From Chloroflexota bacterium (lineage in GTDB: Bacteria; Chloroflexota; Limnocylindria; Limnocylindrales; CSP1-4), in contig JAJYEB010000104.1 of the NCBI GenBank assembly GCA_021790375.1, positions 1-6,789 on the forward strand: DNA of 6,789 bases, in the 5' to 3' direction. Below the pieces are notes generated by a model. That model was not told the DNA's origin and ran no database searches. It saw nothing but the letters and a program-made list of their open reading frames with translations. Below are positions 1 to 5,514 of this stretch, one piece after another. The translations under genes and the position numbers were made by a program. Numbering within the stretch: position 1 is the first letter of the stretch; the number at the start of each line of letters is the position of its first letter.

Positions 1-928
1 TGGGCTTGAACATCCCATTGCCACCCGGGACCACCGCCTGGCTGTGCTCCGCAGCCAGTGCTGCGCTGCGGTCCGCGTAGCCCAGCAGGTACTCGTCGAA
101 CCCGGGCAGGAGATGCACGCTGGGGACGGCCGGCGCGGGTTCCTCGAGGGTCTCCGGCGCGAGGTAGTAGGTGACCCCATCGAACTCGAGCGCCGTGAGC
201 TGCGGCCCACAGAGGGCCAGCCCGCGGCGCACCTCACGGGTCGTCAGGCCGGACCACCGGGCCAGATCCCGGATCGTGGCCGGCCCGTGGCTCCGAACGT
301 AGCGCAGGGCAAGCTCGCCGAGCGCTTCGTCGTGCTCGAGCCGCCGGGGTGCCCGGACCCACTCGTGGAGCAGGGCAAACGTCTGCCGTCTGCCCTCGGG
401 CGCCCCGAACACGAGCGTCCCGGTCTGGGCGAGATACCACAGCAGGTGATAGCCGCGCTGGCCGGTCGTGCTGACCCCACCGGCGGCGATGGCCGCCAGG
501 AGCGCGTCGCGGGCGAGCACGCGGCCGCCGGCGAGCGCGTCGACCGCGATCCCGCGGGCCCGCTCCACGTCCGCCTCCGCGAGTCCGAGGTAGGCGCGGC
601 GGGCGGAAGCGGCGCCGAGCACGCGCGGGGCCGTCAGCTCCAGCAGCCAGCCCAGGTCCTCGGCGGGCACGAGATGCAGCGTGCCGCGCAACGGCCACGA
701 CCGCACGATATCCCCGGCGTGGAGGGCTGCATCCACCGTGGCTTCGCTCGACTGGTGCTGGCGGAGGCCCACCGACCACTTGACGCCCTGGAAGTCCTGC
801 GCCTGCAGCGCGAGCATCCAGCGCACGACCCCTGCGGGCGTCGATCCGTCGCGCCGCCCGATGTGCTGGGAGGCCAGGCGCAGAGCGGTCAGCTGTCGGC
901 GACTCGGGGTGAACGCGGTCGATGGCAC
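1..928 (-). CDS. Winged-helix DNA-binding protein, AlkZ-like (HTH_42 family), 3' end outside window
   Basis: This reading frame is open from a GTG at 928-926 to the window edge, giving 309 codons with no stop. The next in-frame stop upstream is a TGA before the GTG, and no other start codon lies between them. Visible motifs: LALQAQDFQGVKW at about residues 39-51, WPLRGTLHLVPAEDL at 78-92, a winged helix-turn-helix at about 205-245 (IRDLARWSGLTTREVRRGL), and HLLPGFDEYLLGY at 272-284. These are characteristic of the HTH_42 (DUF1006) family, which includes the DNA glycosylases AlkZ and YcaQ/AlkX. AlkZ unhooks DNA interstrand crosslinks using a Q-x-Q motif, while YcaQ-type members carry Q-x-D. 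Here Q42-A-Q44 matches the AlkZ-like type. Family members usually have about 350-400 residues, so perhaps 50-90 C-terminal residues are missing because of the window edge. Family assignment is firm. Glycosylase activity is inferred; many relatives are annotated only as winged-helix proteins. Confidence 0.9.
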   Translation of the reverse strand, partial: MPSTAFTPSRRQLTALRLASQHIGRRDGSTPAGVVRWMLALQAQDFQGVKWSVGLRQHQSSEATVDAALHAGDIVRSWPLRGTLHLVPAEDLGWLLELTAPRVLGAASARRAYLGLAEADVERARGIAVDALAGGRVLARDALLAAIAAGGVSTTGQRGYHLLWYLAQTGTLVFGAPEGRRQTFALLHEWVRAPRRLEHDEALGELALRYVRSHGPATIRDLARWSGLTTREVRRGLALCGPQLTALEFDGVTYYLAPETLEEPAPAVPSVHLLPGFDEYLLGYADRSAALAAEHSQAVVPGGNGMFKP

Positions 929-934
929 CCGGTC

Positions 935-963
935 AGTATCGACGCCCGCGGGCCCGGCGCCAA
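935..963 (-). promoter_or_regulatory. Candidate sigma-70-type promoter giving a leaderless transcript
   Basis: On the minus strand, TTGGCG (963-958, 4 of 6 matches to TTGACA) is followed by a 17-base spacer and then GATACT (940-935, 4 of 6 matches to TATAAT). Six bases (GACCGG) separate the -10 element from the GTG at 928, so the expected first transcribed base is the G of the start codon. No convincing ribosome-binding site precedes the GTG, which agrees with a leaderless mRNA. This rests on consensus matching by eye. Confidence 0.45.
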
Positions 964-990
964 CCGGGGGTCACCGAGCCAATCCGCATC

Positions 991-1019
991 GGGGCGCCGC
1001 GATCGGCAGCCGGCGCCCC
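991..1019. repeat. Perfect 9-bp inverted repeat
   Basis: GGGGCGCCG at 991-999 is the exact reverse complement of CGGCGCCCC at 1011-1019, with an 11-base loop. It lies 28 bases beyond the -35 element of the AlkZ-like gene, so it could be an operator or, if transcribed toward the permease, an RNA hairpin. No T-run follows on either strand, which argues against an intrinsic terminator. Confidence 0.6.
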
Positions 1020-1051
1020 TGCGGCCTCGCACCTCGCGGTTCCGCGACACG

Positions 1052-1094
1052 GGCGAGCCCTTCGTCTACCATGTCCCGCGTGGGCGGGCTCGCC
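1052..1094. repeat. Perfect 9-bp inverted repeat with 25-base spacer
   Basis: GGCGAGCCC at 1052-1060 pairs exactly with GGGCTCGCC at 1086-1094. The spacer contains a further short CCC/GGG pairing (1075-1077 with 1082-1084). A 21-codon open frame begins with an ATG inside the spacer at 1071, but it has no ribosome-binding site and is not called. Function unknown. Confidence 0.5.
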
Positions 1095-1149
1095 TGCATC
1101 GTCTCCTCGGTTGGCACCATCCCCAGCGTGACCTGAACCCAGGGTGCCA

Positions 1150-1199
1150 CCGCCCGGCGATGCGAAGGCGGGCGGCCGGCTGCGCCAGTCCGGCCGCCC
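1150..1199. repeat. Two overlapping inverted repeats that exclude each other
   Basis: CCGCCCG at 1150-1156 pairs with CGGGCGG at 1169-1175 (7 bp, 12-base loop). GGGCGGCCGG at 1170-1179 pairs with CCGGCCGCCC at 1190-1199 (10 bp, 10-base loop). Bases 1170-1175 belong to both stems, so a transcript reading toward the permease can form only one at a time, the geometry used by leader attenuators. The second stem ends 89 bases before the permease ATG. No U-tract follows it, so termination would have to be factor-dependent, or the element may act at the DNA level. Confidence 0.5.
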
Positions 1200-1288
1200 T
1201 GGTCCCCGCAACGCGGTTGCCGTGTTGACGCCCTGTCCGGGTGCTCGTCGGCAGCCTCGTCTTCGAATCGCGCGAGGCAGCAGAACGC

Positions 1289-2119
1289 ATGTCATTCGAA
1301 CTCCTGATCGTGGTCTCCATCGTCGCCGGCTTCATCGGCGCGATGTCCGGGATGGGCGGCGGCGTTGTGCTCATCCCGGCCATGACGCTGCTCGGCATGA
1401 ACATCAAGGAAGCCATCGCGATCAGCATCGTGTCGGTCATCGCCACGTCGAGCGGCTCCGCCTCCGCCTACGTGCGCGACCGGATCACGAACCTGAAGGT
1501 GGGCATGTTCCTGGAGATGTTCACCATCATGGGGGCCCTGGTCGGCGCGACCATCACGCTGTCGACGGGCAACAACATCCTGTTCTTCCTCTTCGGCGCC
1601 GTGCTGCTCTTCTCGTGGTTCGCGCTCTTCCTGCAGCGGCACGAGGTGTGGCGCGCCTACGCGTGGCAGGATCGGTTCTCGCGCTGGCTCCAGCTCGAGG
1701 GGAGCTACTACGACCAGCCCACCGCGCAGACGATCCACTACCACGCCGTCCGCGCCTACTTCGGCGGACCGCTGATGTTCGGCGCGGGGCTCGTGGCAGG
1801 GATGCTCGGAATCGGCGCAGGGGCGCTCAAGGTGCTGATTCACGACCTCGTCATGGGGCTGCCGCCCAAGGTCTCCACGACGACCAGCAACCTCATCATC
1901 GGCGTGACCGCCCTTGCCGGCACGAGCGTGTACCTGGCGGCCGGCGTGATCGACCCCGGACTCGTGGCTCCGGTCATGCTGGGCATCCTGCTCGGCGCGT
2001 TCGCCGGCACGCGGGTGCTCGTCCGGCTGCGGAACGAAACGGTGCGGCAGTTCTTCCTCGTGGTGCTGCTCGTGCTCGGCGTGGAGATGCTCCTGCGCGG
2101 CTTGGGGGTGGGGCTGTGA
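1289..2119 (+). CDS. TauE/SafE-family membrane permease
   Basis: This encodes a polytopic inner-membrane protein of 276 residues, within the usual 250-300 for TauE/SafE (sulfite exporter / anion permease) proteins. The family's two-fold internal repeat is clear. An N-terminal half begins VAGFIGAMSGMGGGVVLIPA (residues 12-31) and is followed by SIVSVIATSS. A second half repeats the pattern as GLVAGMLGIGAGALKVL (167-183) followed by TTTSNLIIGVTAL. Hydrophobic segments lie at about 3-30, 43-58, 75-115 (two spans), 160-185, 200-220, 225-245 and 253-272. A charged loop at about 117-155 separates the halves. The ATG at 1289 was chosen because a GAGG lies 11 bases upstream at 1274-1277. A GTG at 1241 would add 16 residues before the hydrophobic start. 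Transport of sulfite, sulfonates or other organic anions is known in the family; the substrate here cannot be told. Confidence 0.93.
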   Translation: MSFELLIVVSIVAGFIGAMSGMGGGVVLIPAMTLLGMNIKEAIAISIVSVIATSSGSASAYVRDRITNLKVGMFLEMFTIMGALVGATITLSTGNNILFFLFGAVLLFSWFALFLQRHEVWRAYAWQDRFSRWLQLEGSYYDQPTAQTIHYHAVRAYFGGPLMFGAGLVAGMLGIGAGALKVLIHDLVMGLPPKVSTTTSNLIIGVTALAGTSVYLAAGVIDPGLVAPVMLGILLGAFAGTRVLVRLRNETVRQFFLVVLLVLGVEMLLRGLGVGL

Positions 2120-2517
2120 GCACGGAAGATCGCGTGAAGAAGCGCGACGAAGCGCTCGAGGCCCGGATGGACGTGCTCGTGAGCTACGTGCTCCTGACGG
2201 GCGTCGTCACCAGCGTGATCCTCGTCATCCTGGGTCTCGCGTGGCACTGGCTGAACACCGGGCGGCTCGGAGTGGACTACCGGATCTCGGGGATGAACCT
2301 GTTCGAGTTCGTGATCGACAACCTCCGCCAGGTGACGAGCGCCGAGGTGCGGCCGAGGCTCCTCGTGAGCCTCGGCATCGCCGCCCTGATGCTCACACCG
2401 TACGTGCGCGTGCTCGCCTCCCTGCTCTTCTTTGCCTTTGCCGAGCACAACCGGAAGTACGTGGTGTTCACGGGGTTCGTGCTGTCGGTGCTGACCTTCA
2501 GTCTGTTCCTGCGCTGA
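2116..2517 (+). CDS. DUF1634 small membrane protein
   Basis: This is a 133-residue protein starting at the GTG of the GTGA that also holds the permease stop, so the two frames overlap by four bases and translation is probably coupled. It has a short charged cytoplasmic N-terminus (residues 1-18) and three likely membrane spans at about 19-42, 82-108 and 114-131. The end, TPYVRVLASLLFFAF then KYVVFTGFVLSVL, is typical of DUF1634. DUF1634 proteins are repeatedly found directly downstream of TauE/SafE permeases, which suggests an accessory subunit or partner. The biochemical role is not known. The same frame stays open far upstream, but that part is a shadow of the permease gene and does not encode an N-terminal extension. 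Confidence 0.9.
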   Translation: MSTEDRVKKRDEALEARMDVLVSYVLLTGVVTSVILVILGLAWHWLNTGRLGVDYRISGMNLFEFVIDNLRQVTSAEVRPRLLVSLGIAALMLTPYVRVLASLLFFAFAEHNRKYVVFTGFVLSVLTFSLFLR

Positions 2518-2554
2518 CGCGCGCGCGGAACCACCTGGGGGCGTGAGAAACGCC

Positions 2555-2579
2555 TTCCGGCACCCTATCGGCGCCGGAG
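2555..2579. terminator. Weak hairpin between convergent genes
   Basis: TCCGGC at 2556-2561 pairs with GCCGGA at 2573-2578 (6 bp, plus a possible T-G pair outside), with an 11-base loop. It sits between the DUF1634 stop (2517) and the convergent fusion gene, overlapping that gene's TAG stop at 2567-2565. No T-run follows on either strand, so an intrinsic terminator is doubtful. Confidence 0.2.
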
Positions 2580-4529
2580 TGAGAGCCCCTTCCCGGACTG
2601 CGCGCCGTGGCGGCCCGTGCTGGTCCCGGATTCCTCGCCCCGCGGGTGGCTCTCCGCGGCGGCATCCTTCGTGCCGCGCTCCTGCGCCTCGGCGATCACG
2701 CCGATCGAGACCCGGAAGCCGGCGCGGCGCTGCAACGGCGGCATCAGCGTCCCCTGGCCGACCGGCGTGTCGCCCGGGAACCAGCGCACCCATTCCTCGT
2801 TGAACAGGTCGAATTCCGTCGGCTCGCGCAGCGACCAGTTCGCCCAGACGACCTTCTCGAGGGAGCTTCCCGCGGCCTCGAGCCCCGCCTTGAGGTTCCG
2901 CAGGCACTGCCGGGTCTGCAGCTTGACGTCCGAACTGACGACCTGGCCGGTGCCGGGATCGATGGGCCCGACCGACGACACGTAGACCATGCCGCCGGCG
3001 CTGACCACCCGTCCGGTGCCGACGGGTGGTCGGGACGGGTCGGCTGCCTGGTGGGTCTCCCCGGCGCCCCATCGTCCCTTGGGGGGCGGTCCCGGCCGCG
3101 CCGGGTCCTCGGGAGGGATGCCGTATTCCCCGGGCGGAAGCGTGATCCCGCTGGCCTTGAACCGCCGCATGAACGTGGGCCGGATCCCGGTCGGGGCGAG
3201 CCGGCCCTCGATCTTTCCCTCGCGGACGCCGGTCTGCTCGAACGCGAAGATGTCCTGGGTGAGGATGTCGTCCTCCTCGAGCCCGTAGACCTCCGTGATG
3301 TTGACGACCTTGCGGGAGCCGTCCTTGAGGCGGGCGGTATGGACGATCACGTCGACGGCGGAGGCGATCTGCTCCCTGATCGCGCGCAGCGGCAGCTCGT
3401 AGCCGGTCATGAGGACCATCGTCTCGAGGCGGCGGAGCATGTCCGGCGGGGTGTTGGCGTGGCCGGTCGACAGCGAGCCGTCCTGGCCCGAGTTCATGGC
3501 CTGGAGCATGTCCAGGGCCTCACCCGCGCGGCACTCGCCGACGATGATCCGGTCCGGCCGCATGTGCAGGGCGTTGCGCATCAGGTCGCGGATCGTGATC
3601 TCGCCCTCGCCCTCGAGGTTCGGCGGCCGCGCCTCGAGCGTGACCACGTGGTCCTGGCGCAGCTGCAGCTCGGCCGCGTCCTCGACCGTGATGATCCGCT
3701 CGTCGTTCGGGATGAACGACGACAGGACGTTGAGGAACGTGGTCTTGCCGGAGCCCGTGCCGCCCGACACGAAGATGTTGAGGCGGGCCTCGACGCACGC
3801 CTTGAGGAAGTCGAACATCTCGGCCGTGGCCGTGCCGAACCCGATCAGGTCCTCCACGGTGAAGGGCCGGGCGGCGAACTTGCGGATGGTGATGACCGGT
3901 CCGACCAGCGAGAGCGGTTCGATGATGACGTTCACGCGCGAGCCGTCGGGAAGGCGGGCGTCCACCCGGGGGCTCGACTCGTCGATGCGCCGTCCCAGCG
4001 GCGCGATGATCCGGTCGACGATGCGCAGCACGTGCTCGTCGCTCATGAACGTGCTGTCGACGCGCTGGATCTTGCCGCGCCGCTCGATGTAGATCTGTTT
4101 CGGCCCGTTGACCATGACCTCGGTAATCGTGTCGTCCGCCAGGAGCGGCTCGAGCGGCCCGAGCCCGGTGATCTCGTTGATCACCTCGTCGATCAGGCGA
4201 AGCCGTTCGTCCCGCGTCACGCCGATCTGGGACAGGTTGATGACCCGCTCGACGATCGCCGCGACCCTGGCGCGAAGGTCGGCCGCGTCGGCGACATCGA
4301 GCAACGCGTCGAAGGCGCCGACGACCTCGTCCTGGAGGCGCAGCCGGAGGTCGAGCAGCACCTGCTCTCGACCCGCAACGCCCGGCGCCAGCTTCGGCGG
4401 GACGGCGGCGGTGCCGGATGGCGGAGCGACCGGTGTCGTCGGGCGGGCGTTCACGACGTCCGCTCGCTGTTGCGCCTGCGCTTCCCGATTCAGCAGCGAC
4501 ATGACCTGCACGTGCTTCGGGCCCGGCAT
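2565..4529 (-). CDS. cpaF: CpaF/TadA-type secretion ATPase fused to a C-terminal Rid domain
   Basis: This is one uninterrupted 654-codon frame. Residues 1-60 are Ala/Pro-rich. Residues 60-465 form a complete CpaF/TadA (type II/IV secretion, VirB11-like) ATPase. The N-terminal domain contains the motif ITGLGPLEPLLADDTITEVMVNG (about 120-142), and Walker A GGTGSGKTT is at 256-264. An acidic box ITVEDAAEL is at 280-288, Walker B RIIVGECRAGEA at 327-337 with E332, and the His box STGHANTP at 354-361. CpaF powers assembly of Tad/Flp pili at the cytoplasmic membrane. Most homologues end soon after a motif like FKASGITLPPG (458-467 here). This protein instead continues through a Pro/Gly-rich linker (470-500) into a Rid-superfamily domain at about 500-615. 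That domain includes GGMVYVSSVGPIDPGTGQVV, TRQCLRNLKAGLEAAGSSLEKVV and RVSIGVIAEA, followed by a basic, probably disordered tail. An alternative ATG lies at codon 10 (4502); neither start has a good ribosome-binding site. No other Tad gene is adjacent. Confidence 0.9.
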   Translation of the reverse strand: MPGPKHVQVMSLLNREAQAQQRADVVNARPTTPVAPPSGTAAVPPKLAPGVAGREQVLLDLRLRLQDEVVGAFDALLDVADAADLRARVAAIVERVINLSQIGVTRDERLRLIDEVINEITGLGPLEPLLADDTITEVMVNGPKQIYIERRGKIQRVDSTFMSDEHVLRIVDRIIAPLGRRIDESSPRVDARLPDGSRVNVIIEPLSLVGPVITIRKFAARPFTVEDLIGFGTATAEMFDFLKACVEARLNIFVSGGTGSGKTTFLNVLSSFIPNDERIITVEDAAELQLRQDHVVTLEARPPNLEGEGEITIRDLMRNALHMRPDRIIVGECRAGEALDMLQAMNSGQDGSLSTGHANTPPDMLRRLETMVLMTGYELPLRAIREQIASAVDVIVHTARLKDGSRKVVNITEVYGLEEDDILTQDIFAFEQTGVREGKIEGRLAPTGIRPTFMRRFKASGITLPPGEYGIPPEDPARPGPPPKGRWGAGETHQAADPSRPPVGTGRVVSAGGMVYVSSVGPIDPGTGQVVSSDVKLQTRQCLRNLKAGLEAAGSSLEKVVWANWSLREPTEFDLFNEEWVRWFPGDTPVGQGTLMPPLQRRAGFRVSIGVIAEAQERGTKDAAAESHPRGEESGTSTGRHGAQSGKGLSLRRR

Positions 4530-4603
4530 CTCGACTCGGGGTGGGTCGTGATCCTGGCCTGGGCGGGCGACCGACGGCCCTCGCTCCCGGAGAGATTACC
4601 TCG

Positions 4604-4623
4604 GCGCCGCCACCCTGCGGCGC
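4604..4623. repeat. Perfect 7-bp inverted repeat upstream of the hydrolase gene
   Basis: GCGCCGC at 4604-4610 pairs with GCGGCGC at 4617-4623 with a six-base loop (CACCCT). It lies in the 115-base gap between the divergent fusion and hydrolase genes and ends 21 bases before the hydrolase ATG, just ahead of the GGAG at 4629-4632. It could be a 5'-leader hairpin affecting ribosome access, or an operator. The only AT-richer stretch in the gap, GATTA at 4594-4598, is next to it; no full promoter could be assigned to either gene. Confidence 0.45.
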
Positions 4624-4644
4624 GATGTGGAGCAAGATGCAGGC

Positions 4645-5466
4645 ATGACGCCTGCTGCCACGGTCCACCACGTTGTCGAGGGGCCGCCGGGCGCGCCCGT
4701 GCTCGTCCTCTCGAACGCGCTGGGCAGCACCCTCGCGATGTGGGACCCGCAGGTCCCGGAGCTCGCGCGTCACTTCCGGGTGATCCGGTACGACATGCGG
4801 GGTCACGGGCGCTCTCCGGTGCCGCGCGGGCCCTATGCGATCGAGGACCTCGGACGCGATCTGCTGGGCCTGCTCGATCGGCTGGGGGCCCACACGGCCC
4901 ACCTCTGCGGGCTCTCGATCGGGGGGATGGTCAGCGCGTGGGTGGCGGCCAACGCGCCCCAGCGCGTGGAGCGGCTCGTCCTGTGCTGCACGTCGGCCCA
5001 CTTCGATCCTCCACTCGCCGGCCTGTACGCCGATCGGGCGGCCGTGGTACGGGCGCAGGGCACCGGCGCGGTCGCCGACGCCGTCGTCGCGCGCTGGCTG
5101 ACGCCGCCATTCGCCGAGAGCCACCCGGCCGTCGTCGACTCACTGCGCGCGATGGTCGCCACGACGCCTGCCCAGGGCTACGCCGGGTGCTGCGACGCGC
5201 TGGCCGCGATGGACCTGCTCCCGGACCTGCCCCGCGTCCGGGCGGCCACCCTGGTGATCTCGGCCGCAGGCGACGTGTCCCTGCCTCCGGCCCACGGCGA
5301 GCGGATCGCCGCCGCGATCGCGGGCAGCCGCTTCGTCGTCCTCGAGGGCGCCGCCCACCTGGCCAACATCGAGCGCCCCGAGGAGGTCACCGGCCTGATC
5401 CGGTCGCACCTGCTGGCCACCGCCGCGCCGCAGCGGCGACCTGCGGGTGGCCGGCACACCTCGTAG
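4645..5466 (+). CDS. pcaD: Alpha/beta hydrolase, 3-oxoadipate enol-lactonase-like
   Basis: This 273-residue cytoplasmic alpha/beta-hydrolase is close to the usual length of about 260 for enol-lactonases. It has no signal peptide. Visible elements: the oxyanion-hole strand VLVLSNALGS (19-28), the DMRGHGRS turn (50-57), the nucleophile elbow GLSIGG with S91, a cap region at about 120-185, the acid D210 in ISAAGD, and the catalytic H238 in EGAAHLANIERPEE. The SNALGS and CGLSIGGM signatures and the HLANIERPE end resemble PcaD. PcaD hydrolyses 3-oxoadipate enol-lactone to 3-oxoadipate in the beta-ketoadipate route for protocatechuate and catechol. No other pca gene is present, so the exact substrate is unproven; other carboxylic-ester or lactone hydrolases share the fold. 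The ATG at 4645 is favoured over the GTG at 4627 because a GGAG lies at 4629-4632, although the 12-base spacing is long. The downstream aminotransferase starts 48 bases after the stop and may be co-transcribed. Confidence 0.88.
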   Translation: MTPAATVHHVVEGPPGAPVLVLSNALGSTLAMWDPQVPELARHFRVIRYDMRGHGRSPVPRGPYAIEDLGRDLLGLLDRLGAHTAHLCGLSIGGMVSAWVAANAPQRVERLVLCCTSAHFDPPLAGLYADRAAVVRAQGTGAVADAVVARWLTPPFAESHPAVVDSLRAMVATTPAQGYAGCCDALAAMDLLPDLPRVRAATLVISAAGDVSLPPAHGERIAAAIAGSRFVVLEGAAHLANIERPEEVTGLIRSHLLATAAPQRRPAGGRHTS

Positions 5467-5503
5467 CATCACGGCAACACCCCGGTCCGGTCGGGCCGCC
5501 AGC

Positions 5504-5509
5504 AGGGAG
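5504..5509 (+). promoter_or_regulatory. Ribosome-binding site of the aminotransferase
   Basis: AGGGAG lies five bases before the ATG at 5515. It is the clearest Shine-Dalgarno sequence in the window and fixes this start. The other genes have weaker, distant or absent sites. Confidence 0.7.
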
Positions 5510-5514
5510 CTTCC

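Larger units (their letters stand above)
929..1288. other. Divergent intergenic region, 360 bases, no supportable gene
   Basis: It separates the minus-strand AlkZ-like gene from the plus-strand permease operon and should hold both promoters. Open frames crossing it have compositionally odd Arg/Pro/Ala-rich translations and no ribosome-binding site. The region contains several perfect inverted repeats, listed separately, and a tight hairpin GCAAC-gcg-GTTGC at 1208-1220. A plus-strand TTGACG at 1225-1230 resembles a -35 element, but no acceptable -10 hexamer lies 16-18 bases downstream, so the permease promoter is not placed. Confidence 0.6.

Noticed and set aside
1071..1136. A 21-codon peptide starting at the ATG inside the second inverted repeat
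   Set aside because: It has no ribosome-binding site, no homology cue and an ordinary composition. An ORF this short is expected by chance.
44..1228. A 394-codon plus-strand frame
   Set aside because: It is antisense to the AlkZ-like gene, whose minus-strand frame shows clear family motifs. The plus translation shows none.
1225..1230. TTGACG as the -35 element of the permease promoter
   Set aside because: No hexamer resembling TATAAT occurs 16-18 bases downstream, so a single five-of-six match is not enough to call a promoter.
1144..2517. A 457-codon plus-strand frame as one long protein
   Set aside because: Only the last 133 codons (from 2116) encode a real protein, DUF1634. The earlier part overlaps the permease in another frame and has low-complexity basic composition.
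2541..2553. GCGT-GAGAA-ACGC as a terminator after the DUF1634 gene
   Set aside because: A four-base stem without a T-run is too weak to distinguish from chance at this GC content.
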